Shown: positions 1-10,639 of the stretch, in pieces
Layout of the letters: each line of letters begins with the position of its first letter
Numbering within the stretch: position 1 is the stretch's first letter
Origin: Brachionus sp. 'Tiscar'
Lineage: Eukaryota; Rotifera; Eurotatoria; Ploima; Brachionidae
Direction of reading: 5' to 3'
DNA length: 64,000 bases
Assembly: GCA_006352455.1 (NCBI GenBank)
Contig: VANL01000046.1
Location: 1 to 64,000, forward strand
Translations under genes and position numbers: made by a program
The notes under the pieces: model-generated
Database searches by the model: none
What the model saw: the letters and a program-made list of their open reading frames with translations, nothing else
What the model was told of the DNA's origin: nothing

Positions 1-1150
1 AAGATCTTTTATAAGGGGATTTGATCTGAGGGCTCTAGTGAGATAGTTGTTAGCAAGTTTTTTGCATCTTTCCTGAAAAGATCTCTCCTTTGCACTTTTT
101 CAAGAATTATAATGTCTTTTTTTAAATGCAGACTCCAGGTTCCTACTGCATACTCAATATGGGGTCTCACAAGTGATGTATAGAGAAGTCTTAATGATTC
201 TCGGCTAAGGTTTTAAAAAGAATTTCTTATTTGACCCAGTATTCGGTTAGCTTTCATAGCAGGCACAGTACATTGTTTATTCCATTTCAAATCATTTTAA
301 TAAAAACACCCAAATCATTTTCTTCTGTTATCTCCTTCAGTAAATGAGATATATTTTGGTTTGATAATAAGTATTTGGCTTTTTCTTTTCTCTTTTCTAA
401 ATACATTGCTTTACATTTGTTCAGGTTTAGATTTGTTGACCAGTTTTCTGTCCATTCCATTAGGAGATCGATCCGTTTGTAACTACCTCCCAATTCGATG
501 CGTCATTACCTAAAACAACTCTTTATAGCCGCCCAATCAAAAATGACTCAATCCAGCTTAGAAGTTTACCATTTATACCATATGATAAGTTTTTTTATCA
601 ATTTTCCATGCTGGACTTAATCAAAACCTTTTGAGAAGTCAGTATACACAATGTCAACAATTTTACCTTTTTCATATTCATAAGTTGCTTTTTCAATGAA
701 CTCTAATAGGTTTGTTGCACATGATCTGTAAGGAAGAAACCCATGCTGTTTATTAGATATTAAATTCTATTCTAGCAAATAGTTCATTATCTCATCCCTA
801 AGCATTCTTTCCATTACCTTGCCGACTATTGAAGTAAGTGAAACCGGTTTATAATTTTTGATATTCATTTTTGATCCACTTTTATGTATTGGAGATACAT
901 TTGCTTTCTTCTATAATTTTGGTAGTTCATCAAACGATTTTATAAATATTAATGAAAGTGCGCATGATATTTCTTTAAAGCAAATTTTTAAGGAGCAAAG
1001 GATGCATTTTATCCGGTCCAGGAGATTTTTCACGGTTTAAAAAGGATAGATATCCCTCAATTTTGTCTGTCTTTAAGATAATTATTTGATCACCTGATAT
1101 TAATTCCGTTATTAAGCCATCTTTTAGATTTGTTATAAATTTTTAGTTGT
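1..1150 (-). mobile_element. Degenerate CR1/L2-type LINE reverse-transcriptase fragment
   Basis: Read on the minus strand this is a broken non-LTR retrotransposon ORF2. Around 625-665 it encodes VDIVYTDFSKGFD, the RT motif that contains the first catalytic aspartate. Around 800-850 there is a match to the SxxVGKVMERML motif, and around 290-490 the WTENWSTNLNLNKCKAMYL block that normally follows the active site. Near 90-200 it encodes LVRPHIEYAVGTWS and then a KKDIIILEKVQRR block, the C-terminal part of CR1/L2 proteins. Frameshifts and stops separate the blocks. The segment carrying the SVLGPLLF and FADD boxes is missing between about 490 and 540, so the copy cannot be active. It runs off the window start. 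Confidence 0.85.
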
Positions 1151-1272
1151 TTAATGCTTTTATTTAAAGAAATAAATTATTTAACAATCTAAATTTTATT
1201 TAACAAAAAAAAAACCTAAAAATATATTAAATTTAAGCATCATATTCATAATTAATCAGGCATTGTAATCAC

Positions 1273-1555
1273 TTAATCAATCTCTTTTATATCGTTTGAC
1301 ATGCATTTTGGACAAAATTCAAAATCCATTAAAAACAATGTTTGCAAATGATTTTTACATTTGATTCTTTTTCTTCCCTTAAATTTAGAAAAAATAAATA
1401 AATTTTTTTTTTTAAAATGTTATTACTTTCCAGTCATGACCACAATTTTTGCATAGTAAGTAAGAATCATTGCGATCACAAATTTTACACTCATTGTCTT
1501 CACTTGTTATGTCTGGTGAAAAAATATGGTGACTTTTTCGGCTAAGTGTGCTCAT
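1273..1555 (-). CDS. Small two-exon zinc-ribbon protein (77 aa), unnamed
   Basis: Model: exon 1 1555-1427 and exon 2 1377-1273, separated by a 49-nt GT..AG intron in phase 0. The start is the first ATG, at 1555, and the stop is TAA at 1275-1273. The product has two treble-like cysteine sets: CKIC (23-26) with CKNC (35-38), then CKNH (50-53) with CPKC (65-68). This is the spacing of a compact double zinc-binding protein. The linker DWKGRKRIKCK spans the splice junction smoothly, which supports the model. No signal peptide or membrane segment is visible. It sits between a dead LINE and an intergenic stretch. I cannot name the family. The ordered cysteines and clean splice phase argue for a real gene rather than chance. 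Confidence 0.7.
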
Positions 1556-3544
1556 TTTTAAATTTGAAAGACTTTTGATTAACTAACCGATTTTACAGAA
1601 TTTATATGAATTTCTAAACAATTGAATTTTAATTTTTTGGTTTGTCATCCAAAAGGGCCTGACCTTTAATTCGGTTTTATAGACTACTTCAATTATGTAG
1701 ATTACAACATTATCTCATAAAAAGGTTGGTTAATTTGAGTTAAGGGTTTGTATTTTACGAATTTATTTAGTGTTAATGTTCATCTAATTTTAAGTCCTAT
1801 GATCTAACTAAAGATATTAATAGCAGGGCGTTATGAAATCCAAATATAAATCGAACAAAAATTTCTACTCTTACTAAAATTATTTATAAAGACGATTGGT
1901 CAATTAATTAGTTAAATTAAGCAACATAAACAGCAAAGAATCAAGCAATAAAGGGTTGAAAAAGGCCGAGCCTTAAGGCAATCCGGTGATTGTGATCTAA
2001 GGGCGTTGAGCTTATTTGGTAATGCAAGTCAGACCACTCATTCACATAACTATATAACCAGTCATTTTCTTTTGATTAATTAAAAATCTTTATATTCTTT
2101 TTTATTTTTTATAAATTAAATCAATAATAAATTGAAATTTTATTGATGAGTTATATTCAGTCTTTTTTAACATGAGAAAATTTATTTTTGGTTTGCATTT
2201 TTATTCCCAGAAACAGGTTTAAGAGTTTAAGGTACTGCAAATTTTCATCATTTTTATTTGACAGATGTTGTAATGCGGAGCTTGTTATTTATGGTTGCTC
2301 TTAATATTTAAAACCCAAATGTGTGAAAAAAAAGTAAAATGTTTATACATATACTTACGATAACTAACTTTAATATCTAAATAGAGTGCTTTTAAAATTG
2401 TCTTTATTTATATTTATGACTAAATTTTTACAACTTCAATTTTTTATATTAATTTTATTCTATTCAATAGAAACATCATAAAAAAATTAAAAAAAAAATT
2501 AACAAGAAAAAAATATTCAAATTCAATGAATCTGAATCCCTGCTCGGGTATTTTTCCGAGTTGCAGTTCAACTTACTACTACTAAAAATTTAAAAATAAA
2601 TATGTTGGTATAATAAATATTTTGATTATTAGTAAAGCAAAAAATTGGATTGTTGTAAATTCTATTAACAAAAGAATACATTTTCAAATTTAATAATCTT
2701 CTATGATAAAAAGATTAATTGGAGCCAAATTAAGTAAGAATCATATTTTTTTAATGATTATTTTTCAAATAAAATAAAACCCAATTTTTCGTTTTTCAAT
2801 TTTTATCGAAAAAATAAAAATCATATGAAAAAAAAGATACCGGATTTGAATTTTTTGGGTCTCAATTTATTCAGAAATATGCTTATGAGCCTTTTTTATA
2901 TATCATTTAAAAGAAATATGACGGTTTGCATTTTTTATTTTTTTTAAATGATTTTAAAATTGAAGCACGATAAAGCCAATACAACAGTTTTAAAAATTGT
3001 CGAATTCTCTACAATTCGAGCATGTGATTTTTTCAGGTACCCAAATAATTAAAATAAATTTACTACAATGTGAGTTTAATACTACCAGAAAATAATATTA
3101 AAATAATTTGAAAATATAATTTTTTGCTTATTAAAATAAATTTTATCCATAAATAAAAAATAAAAAAGCCAAAAATCAGATATTGGTACCTCATATAGAA
3201 TTCAGTTAATTATAACTTTATGTTTTCAATAAAAAATTATTTTACACAATTATCTAATTTCTAATGTTAAATATAAAAGCGATGTAAGCTCATTGAGAGG
3301 CTTATGAGAAACCCAACAACTAAACTGCTTATTGTACAAATAAAGAGAACGCAGAAAGATATAGCTAAATAAAAAGTCAATAATATACTTTCTTGAGATT
3401 CTAAGAAAAGGACGAAATATGAAAACAGCTAGTTGTCAAAATCAATAAGAGTATAGAGATAACACATGCCTAATTTTACGCTTATTTATCTAATATAATT
3501 AATCTTAAGAATTTAACTTTTAAATTTATTAATTTATTACTAAA
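1556..3544. other. Intergenic AT-rich DNA
   Basis: No coding exon is convincing here. The segment at 2540-2585, ending in TACTACTAC, resembles the 3' tail seen downstream of the LINE at 10.6 kb (there on the minus strand), so it may be a small LINE tail fragment in plus orientation. The segment at 1960-2060 is less AT-rich and faintly tRNA-Leu-like, possibly an old SINE head; I could not support it further. Confidence 0.4.
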
Positions 3545-3695
3545 TTAAATAAGTTAACTATCTTCTGTTGTAAACCGTAAGATCTTAGTATGGCCCATAA
3601 AGTTTCTCTGTGTATGCTATCAAAGGCTTTTTTGAAGTCAATGAAGTTAAGATACAAGGGGCTATTCAATTCCAAACTTTGTTCTATAATGTTCC
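3545..3695 (-). mobile_element. RTE-like LINE, downstream half of an interrupted copy
   Basis: The minus strand encodes IIEQSLELNSPLYLNFIDFK followed by KAFDSIHRETLW, the RT palm motif typical of RTE-type invertebrate LINEs. The upstream half lies at 5732-6125. Removing the intervening Merlin element and one target-site copy joins the two halves in frame (…FSLRK / IIEQ…). The fragment loses similarity near 3545, so the element is truncated or decayed there. Confidence 0.85.
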
Positions 3696-3956
3696 GAGTC
3701 TTGGTAATTATCTGACCAGCCGTTCACAACTTTCGTGACCTGAAATTATGTGATCAAAAATAAAGAATAAAAAATTTTGTCAAATAATGTGGTACAAAAT
3801 GAAAAAATGTGACCCAGAAAAAAATTTTGTGACCCGAGACTATTTTATTAAAAAAAAAGCTTAATAAAAATTAAAAAAAAATTTAATTAAATGTTTTTTT
3901 TTTTTTAAGAATGTATTTAATGAATGTTTAAATAAGTCATTTAAGTGCTCAATATC

Positions 3957-5635
3957 CTAATGTTTTTTTGTTTGATGAGCCTTTAGACCACGTTGCCCTT
4001 CAAAATAACCGTCACATTTATCACACTTTGCTAACTTCTTCTTCAATTTCGCTTGAGTAATTAACACATTCTCTTGACTTACGTTCATAGTAATCAAGTT
4101 TTGTTTTAACACTCTGTCCAAAATTTATATCTGAAAGAGCTTCTCTTACTTCATTTATGTCGTCATCATCAGTCTCATCATTGACACATGTGTCAGTAAC
4201 TGTTAGTGTTGGGTACCGTCAGTGGCGGCCACAGGACCGCTAAAATTTGATGTTGGCCGTTTTGATGGTCGGGTATAAAAAAAAACTTTTAAAAAATTTC
4301 AAATATCATAATTTAATAGATAAAAGAATTTAGTACAAGAAAAACTGTTTAGATGTAGAGAAAAAGCAAATTTTCCCACGCGGCCATCTAAACGGCCAAC
4401 AGCATCTTTTGGCGGTCCAGTGGCCGCCACTGACGGTACCCAACACTAGTAACTGTACTTGATGTTACCGAGTTAGGCTCATCTATAGTTCTTTCGTCCT
4501 CGTCATCAATCAAACCCTCTTCCAATAAATCATCAACTTCTTCATTCCCAAAACAATCTTCAATATCGCAACCTAAAGAGCCAGCTACCGAACCGATATC
4601 AGATTCTTTATCCGAGTCAACATCTTCAAATGCCACTTCAACCTCTGGATCACCATTTGCTAAATTGACCAGTACTTCGAATTTGATTAAACTTTAAATT
4701 CAAATAAATTTTTAAAAGATCGTAAACGAACGAAGTATTTTAAATCTAAAATTACTCTTGACCAGGAGCATAAAACTTGCTGATTTCATTTAAGATCAAA
4801 CTGTAACACTTCTTTCTATCATTAAAAACATTATTGTTGTAGCGCCACAAGATTGTATGTAGGAGCGGTTACAACCGTGAATTTCTTTAAACTTTCTTTT
4901 ACATACGTTCAATAGGCTTTCAATTTTGTTTTTGCAAGCTCCTTTAATAAAATAAAAGTTAAAGAATGATAACTTAAAACTTATAACTTATAACTAATAA
5001 CTTTGAAAAGAACGAATTTACCTGTGTCAGGATCTACAAAATTTAAACTGTGATTGACTGTTTTATGCTTGAAATTTTTCATCGCTGAAATTTTAGAGTA
5101 TGAAATTTCTACTCCAGCAATCTGAGTAGAAAGTAGTTCCATTTTTACATTTTGAATAAATGATTTTTAAAAGAGTAACAGCCTCTCTATTTACTACAAC
5201 TTCCATGTAAGATTTACCGCCATTCAAATCACTTCTTACAACCAAACCAAATACCCAAACCTGGGCTCTTTTAAAGTCTTGACCAACCCAATGTTTGACT
5301 TTGGCATAAATACTCTTGTCGATCTCGACGATCTTTCCCATACCACCTAATTCAAGATTCTGTTTGTCGAGACTCACTGAACAAATTTGTCTTAACCGAT
5401 TAAATAGACTACCAACCGTCTTGTCACACACTGATTCATTAAAGTTCATTTCAACCAATGAACACGTTTTTGTTATTGTTAATTGTGCAGCCCAACACTT
5501 AATCATGGCAAGTAAAATGAACACTGACTTTTTGAACAATGAGAAAAAGGAACCATGAAGTATTGTTTTATATGTGCATGAACATCTCCACGTTAAAATT
5601 CTCTTAGAGTCTTTTGCTCTTTTTATAAACGTCAT
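3957..5635 (-). pseudogene. Merlin transposase with acidic and C2H2 tail, broken
   Basis: The catalytic domain lies at 5635-4756. It shows KIVEIDKSIYAKVKHW (first Asp), VWVFGLVVR, TTFYSDCW (second Asp), NHSLNFVDPDTG and KIESL (the Glu), and ends in an LWRYNNNVFNDRKK-type block. A frameshift follows SDCWS near 5110, an apparent intron lies near 5022-4948, and a second frameshift near 4850, so it is not functional as it stands. A donor at 4755 (GA|gtaatt) and acceptor before 4692 join in phase to a very acidic segment (AFEDVDSDKESD…), which is split by the hAT MITE. The frame then shifts, by mutation or a 31-nt gtaagt..ag intron, to a C2H2 finger CDKCDGYFEGQRGLKAHQTK near the stop at 3957. Confidence 0.8.
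4204..4448. mobile_element. hAT-type MITE, 245 bp, inside the Merlin element
   Basis: Terminal inverted repeats begin TAGTGTTGGGTACCGTCAGT and extend about 65 bp inward with few differences (GGCGGCCAC, GGACCGC, TTGGCCGTTT are all shared). The target duplication is a perfect 8 bp, GTAACTGT, at 4196-4203 and 4449-4456. An 8-bp duplication with a TAGTG start points to hAT. It has no coding capacity. Its high GC relative to the surroundings and its near-perfect ends suggest a fairly recent insertion, the youngest layer of the nest. Confidence 0.93.
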
Positions 5636-5731
5636 TTTAAATAAAATGAGATCACTTTGAAAATTTTTTGATCACATAATTTCAGGTCACGAAAGTTGTG
5701 AACAGCTCGGGTCACATAATTACCTAGACCC

Positions 5732-6125
5732 AATCTTCCTAAGGGAAAATTTCTGGTCTATGCAAACTCTTCCTTGTCTAAAACCTGGTTGTTCTTCTCT
5801 AAGCATTGCATCCAAAGCATTTCTTATTCTCACTAATATAATACTGCAGAACGCCTTGCTTGCAATTGGTAGCAGTGTTATACCTCGCCAATTGTCTTAT
5901 ATCATTTTGTTGCCTTTCTTTGGGAGCTTTACTATTAAGCCTTTTGACCAGTCCTATGATATTGACTCTTGTCTCCAGATATTGCTGAAGAGATCTTGTA
6001 GTATACCAATTGTGATCCTTCCGTCAGCTTTCAACATTTCTGCCGTGACTCCGTTAATACCAGGAGCTTTCCTGTTCTTTCCTTCTCTCTCTCATTTGTT
6101 AGTATCCGACCTTCTTTGTCTTTTA
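5732..6125 (-). mobile_element. RTE-like LINE, upstream half of an interrupted copy
   Basis: On the minus strand this encodes, with stops and shifts, an NWRGITLLPIASKAFCSIIL-type block, then DAMLREEQPGFRQGRVCIDQ and KFSLRK. These are the RT finger/palm motifs that precede the piece at 3545-3695 in RTE-type LINEs. The order on the minus strand is correct for a single copy split by the Merlin insertion. The opposite strand holds a long open frame (5760-6230) that is only a shadow. Confidence 0.82.
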
Positions 6126-6770
6126 CTAACAATGTTCGTCGTTCCAGTTATCCAGAATCTCATGGCGGCAAGTAGGCAAAGAGTGTTAATGGGTGATGTG
6201 GTTTCTGAGTGGTTGAATATGTTGAGTTGAGTTACTCAAGGCTCAGTACTTGGACCCTTGTTATTTGTAGTTTTTATCAATGATATGTCTGATGTTGTAA
6301 ATTGTTTATGTAAATTATTTGCAGATGACACCAAGTTAATCTCTTTTATTAGAAATCCATTAGACTTAACTTGTCTCCAGCAGGATGTTAATAATTTGGT
6401 TAATTGGTCAAATACCAAATGAACTTTAATGACGATAAGTGTAAAATCATGATTATCAATCAACAACAAATACTTCAATATTAATACTACCATGAATGGC
6501 AAACCACTTGAAATCACTGATAGGGAACGAGATCTTGATATTAGCCTTTGTTCAAATCTAAAATGGAGCTACCAGGCATCATTAGCATGATCTAAGAAAA
6601 ACATTTAGTTGTTAGACAGTTGAAACTTTTAGACCCCTCTATCTTGCGTTTGTGAGACCACACCTCGAGCATGCTATAGCTGCTGCTGTCAATACTTCAG
6701 GTGGTAATCTATTCCAGTTATCAACTACTCGATTTAAAATGAAATTCTCTCTGTGACTTATCCTTGTGTA
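6126..6770 (+). mobile_element. CR1-type LINE RT fragment, plus strand
   Basis: The plus-strand frame reads RQRVLMGDVVSEWLNMLS, a stop in place of GVP, then QGSVLGPLLFVVFINDMSD and CKLFADDTKL, where FADD is the polymerase active site, followed by LQQDVNNLVNWSN. The CVCETTPRA region and later blocks decay. It lies tail against the minus-strand RTE fragment, so two unrelated insertions abut near 6125. Confidence 0.83.
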
Positions 6771-6839
6771 TGTAAGTTTTTTAAAATTTTTGTAAATTTC
6801 TCTACATACAATCAACTAACGTAAATAATTATATTTAAT

Positions 6840-6960
6840 TAATATTCTTATATTTATATTTATTTATTTAAAAAATAATTTAGGCGAAGCCTTGGCCAGT
6901 TGGAATGGAGACCTAGTCATTCCTTTCAGCCATATGATTAATTTTTGATAGCATGCAATG
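6840..6960 (-). repeat. Probable LINE 3'-end fragment with TAAA-type tail
   Basis: Minus-strand reading gives a moderately GC-rich block (CTGGCCAAGGCTTCGCC) followed by an (AAATAAAT)-like tail. This is the form of CR1/L2 3' ends, which terminate in short tandem repeats. No coding part is attached. The assignment is from shape only. Confidence 0.4.
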
Positions 6961-7345
6961 TAAAAAAATTAAATAATTATACAATTTATATTTATATTTA
7001 TGTTTGATCAATTTAATTTAATAAAATATTATTCAGATATGATAAATTTTAATAATTTTGCAATTTTTTTTTTAATTATAAAAAAAAAATTCTAATGATT
7101 TTGATTTGAAAAAATTTATTATAAGAATATTTTTTGGAAGAAAAAATAATTTAATTGTAAAAAGCTTTTTGAGCACATTTTTCGAAGTAATGAATAGACT
7201 TGGAATGTAATTCACTCAAGTTTTCTCGATTTAAATTTGTTATTAAAATATATATTAATTAAGTTAAAAGAAAAAAAAAGAACAATCGAAAACAAATTAT
7301 TGGAATGTTTACAAAAAACAAATTTGATTAAAAAAATTTAACCAC

Positions 7346-9990
7346 TTATGTGCTTATCAAAGATTTAACTCTCTGAATAACCAAGAAAATCTCCATTTTT
7401 AGATCTATTGGACAATTATTTGGAAAATTGGATTCAATTAAATTTAGAGCTTCATAAATTCCATATACAAATAGACTAACTATTTTGCTTCGATTAATTA
7501 CGTTTATCAAAACTCTTTAATTGAAATAAATATTTTTATTTTTCTTTTGTTTAAATTTAATACTTAATTATTTCAAAGCAATTTTGGTGAAGATTTGGAG
7601 CATTATTAAAATTAAAATTTTTAAATTTTATACATTCAAAAACAGAGAATACTTCGAACAAAAAAGGGTACCATTCATTATCTACACTTAAATTTTAGAA
7701 AAACAAATTATCATAGAAAAGATTGTAAAATTACCAATGAACACATTTTTTTGTTTTATGCCTAATAAAATTTGCTTCGAATATATCAAGAACTCATTTA
7801 GTTCTTTATCATTTCCACTCAAAACTTGTTTGCCCAAAATTATCTGCATCTCTTTTACGATTTGAATGAGCTCATTCGAGAGATGATTATTTTTTGCCAA
7901 CTCGTATTCAAATACACTTTGAACAGCAATCGAGTAATTAGCCAAATTTTGGTTCCCAATCTTAAAAATTGATTAACAAGACAACAATAAATAGTAAATG
8001 AAAAAATAAAAAGTATTAATACATTTGAGTTCATCTGTTGTCTGACAATATCAATAATATTTTTGGAAAACAAACACAAATGAATATTGTCAAACTTGAA
8101 AACAAGCTTCAGACAATCGATGGCTGCAACATTCTTGAATGAATCAATTAATTTAGAATTTTTTTATTAGGGCTCGAATTGTTAGACTATTGTCAATAAA
8201 ATTTAAAGAGTTAAATTAAATTTAAATAATATTTTTTTAAAAAAAACTTCATACTTTTTTTTTTTATTTGAATTTATAAAATTTCATTAAACACTAAGAA
8301 ATTTAATTAAAAAATATTGAAAAAAAAGGTTGTGAATTTCTAGAACAAAAAGAAAAAAAATTTTTCATTTTTTGATAAATCAAAATTTACTAAAATAAAA
8401 TAATTTTAAAAATTTTTGTTCTAGAAATTCACAAAACCAAAAAAACGATCTCTTTAATTTGACAACATCTAACTAAATTTTTCCCATTTATATTTTATTT
8501 TACAAATAAACTTAATTCTTTGAGCCAAATGTGAGAAAAATTTTTTGTCTGAGAGATTAAAAAATTTTCTTTTAAGCCTTTAAAATAAAAATTAAAAAAG
8601 AAAAAAAAACAAAACTTTTAGACCCAAAAGACAAACCTTGGATTAATTCAAAAACAACATTAAAAAAGACTAATTTTGTCTCCTTTTCATCTTTGTCTAA
8701 GTCTCTAATTTTACTGCTATTATCTATTAATATCAGCACTCGTTTCATTGAGAAAATTAATTTTTCCGAAAATTTCTCTTTTTTTACATAATTCAGGTGT
8801 TTGAATAAAATCTAAAAAAAAAAAACAACTCAAAAATCTGTCACTTTAAATCAAAAATTAATACTTTTATCTTTTGTAAAAAGTAGCATATACAACTAAA
8901 TCTCAATCTGATATATCGTTTTTCCGATTCTTCATAAATTTTTTGCACACTATATTCAACAGCTTTTGCCAAAGTTCGATTCCACAAACTATAATTGGTC
9001 ATAAGCTTTCCACATTTAACATTCTCCGCATAAAAATCAGCCAAGTTTTTTATTGTATTAATATTAAAATTGTGTACTTCAACATTAAAATTATAAAATT
9101 TTCCAGTTGAAAAATTTTTAATAAAAATCAAATAAATAGCTTCCAAATAATTTAAATAAAGATTATCTATCTGATCATTAGTTTCTCGGTTACAATTGGA
9201 ACTAAATGCCTCTATAATCTAAAAAAAAACATTAAAATAGAAAAAGTTTATTTTTAATATTTAAAATTTTACTTTCTGCAAAGAATTATGTTTTGAATAT
9301 GCGTTGATCAAAAATTCGAAATGATGATGCTTTAAACCAAGACTAAGCAGAGTTTTTGAATCAACAGATTTTAGTACGTATCTAATCAACGAAAGACCAT
9401 GATCCAAATTTTTCTTGCCCCACAAACTAAACTTTGAATTAAACTCATTTCTAAATGATAATTCGATGCTAAGATCATTTATATCTTTTACCAGGAGCAC
9501 AAATTTTTCTGCATAAAATTTATTCAGTCTATCATTTCGAAAAGAGACGGCCTCTTCGTCATAGTCTAAGCTAACCAATTGTTCCAAAGTGACCATAAGT
9601 GTTTTTTTGATCTTAGAAAAAAAGAATTTGCCTTTTTAAAATTGAAAAATTGAAAAATGTTACTGAATTGTTTATAGAAGAGATGATAAATTTTACTAAA
9701 TTTTGTACAAGAAAATTTTTGAAGTCCTTTTATCAAAATATTAGTGTTAAATTTTTTTAATTTTAAGTGATTAACTGCACCATGTTAGTCAAGAAAAAAA
9801 TTACGCAACATGGCTCTTGAGTAAATTTAAAGACACACTGATTTAATGTAAAGACCTTGTTTACATAGTCAGTTTCATTGCGCAAAAAGGCCACTGTGTC
9901 GCTCCACGTTTCAATAAATTTATCAAATTTCTTAATTTCATCAACGAATTTTTTCAAAACATCTTCATGATCTTCTCTAATTCCATCCAT
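7346..9990 (-). CDS. Eight-exon gene, unrecognised helical protein (555 aa)
   Basis: Exons (minus): 9990-9805, 9611-9273, 9218-8865, 8811-8637, 8123-8023, 7960-7735, 7681-7564, 7514-7346. Every junction has GT..AG and the phases close to one frame of 555 codons plus TAA. The start is ATG at 9990. The protein begins MDGIREDHEDVLKKFVDEIK and ends IQRVKSLIST. It is rich in Leu, Ile, Phe, Asn and Lys, with regularly spaced hydrophobic residues typical of helical-repeat (armadillo/HEAT-like) or all-alpha proteins. There is no signal peptide, membrane segment or zinc motif. I do not recognise the family. A foldback repeat lies in the 513-nt intron between exons 4 and 5 (8328-8438). The even spread of exons and lack of stops make it a real gene. 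Confidence 0.72.
8328..8438. repeat. Short foldback repeat (MITE-like) in an intron
   Basis: The arms GGTTGTGAATTTCTAGAACA (8328 onward) and its near-complement ending 8438 pair over about 24 bp with an AT-rich loop. Parts of the loop (TTTTTTGATAAATCAAAATT) recur in altered form near 22585-22615 (reverse orientation) and 23795-23830, so this looks like an old small repeat family. Flanks are poly-A, so no target duplication can be judged. Confidence 0.5.
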
Positions 9991-10639
9991 TATTCAGATA
10001 TATTATAAATCAAAACAAAATGACTAATTTTTAAATTTAAAGTGCTAATTTAAAATTATTAAGTGAGAATTTTTGCATATGTTAAGTCTTGCTAATTCAA
10101 ACTTTGCTCATTTTATTTAAATTTTATATTTTACTTTCCATAGTTCTAAATAAAATAAAAAAATTGTTTTAGTTTAAGATTTTAATTTTAAATATTGAAT
10201 TTGAACATCTTCTTGAAATTAAGTCAGAAAAAAAAGATTGAAACTTCAAGGATTAATGATTTGTCCAGTCAAACTGATTCAGAAAAATAAACTTTTGCGA
10301 GACTCAAAAATTTTTTTTTTTTATTTCATTTATTTAAACCATTCATTTTACTAGTGTATTCTTATACGCTTAAAAAAAAAACATTTTCCAAAAAAGTTTT
10401 TTTTTTTGGAAAATTGAAGTTTATGATCAAAATTTAATGTTTTTTAAAGTTTTTTAAGAATATTTTTAAATGAAAAATTTAATGCATAAAAATATAAGTG
10501 TAGAATAACATGTTTAATAATAGCCAAGCATTGTGCATATGTTGCATTCATAAATTTTTTGCAAAAACTTGCACACATTAAAAATGACTAAAAATGATGT
10601 AGGGTTAACATTAGTAGTAGTGGTATTAATTATTGCAAC
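9991..10639. other. Intergenic AT-rich DNA
   Basis: No exon, RNA gene or element boundary is visible apart from long A and T runs. The 5' flank and promoter of the eight-exon gene must lie at its left end. Confidence 0.4.

Larger units (their letters stand above)
3696..5731. mobile_element. Merlin DNA transposon inserted in a LINE
   Basis: The element has long terminal inverted repeats. The outer ends are GAGTCTTGGTAATTATCTGA (left) and GGGTCTAGGTAATTATGTGA (right, reverse complement). An inner stretch of about 38 bp is identical between 3722-3759 and 5666-5703. The target duplication is 8 bp with one mismatch: AATGTTCC (3688-3695) and AATCTTCC (5732-5739). It encodes an ISXO2-like DDE transposase on the minus strand. 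Merlin elements are known for 8-9-bp duplications and ISXO2/IS1016-type transposases, which fits. A hAT MITE sits inside at 4204-4448. Without the MITE and its duplication the element is about 1.78 kb. Confidence 0.92.

Noticed and set aside
1960..2060. Possible tRNA-Leu-like or SINE sequence
   Set aside because: An A-box-like piece can be imagined, but no cloverleaf, clear B box or second copy supports it.
5093..5635. ISXO2-like transposase suggesting bacterial contamination
   Set aside because: It lies inside terminal inverted repeats with a target duplication in a eukaryotic LINE, and the gene has GT..AG introns; this is a eukaryotic Merlin element.
5760..6230. 156-codon plus-strand open frame
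   Set aside because: It is the antisense of the RTE-like LINE (5732-6125) running into a plus-strand LINE; the minus strand holds recognisable RT motifs.
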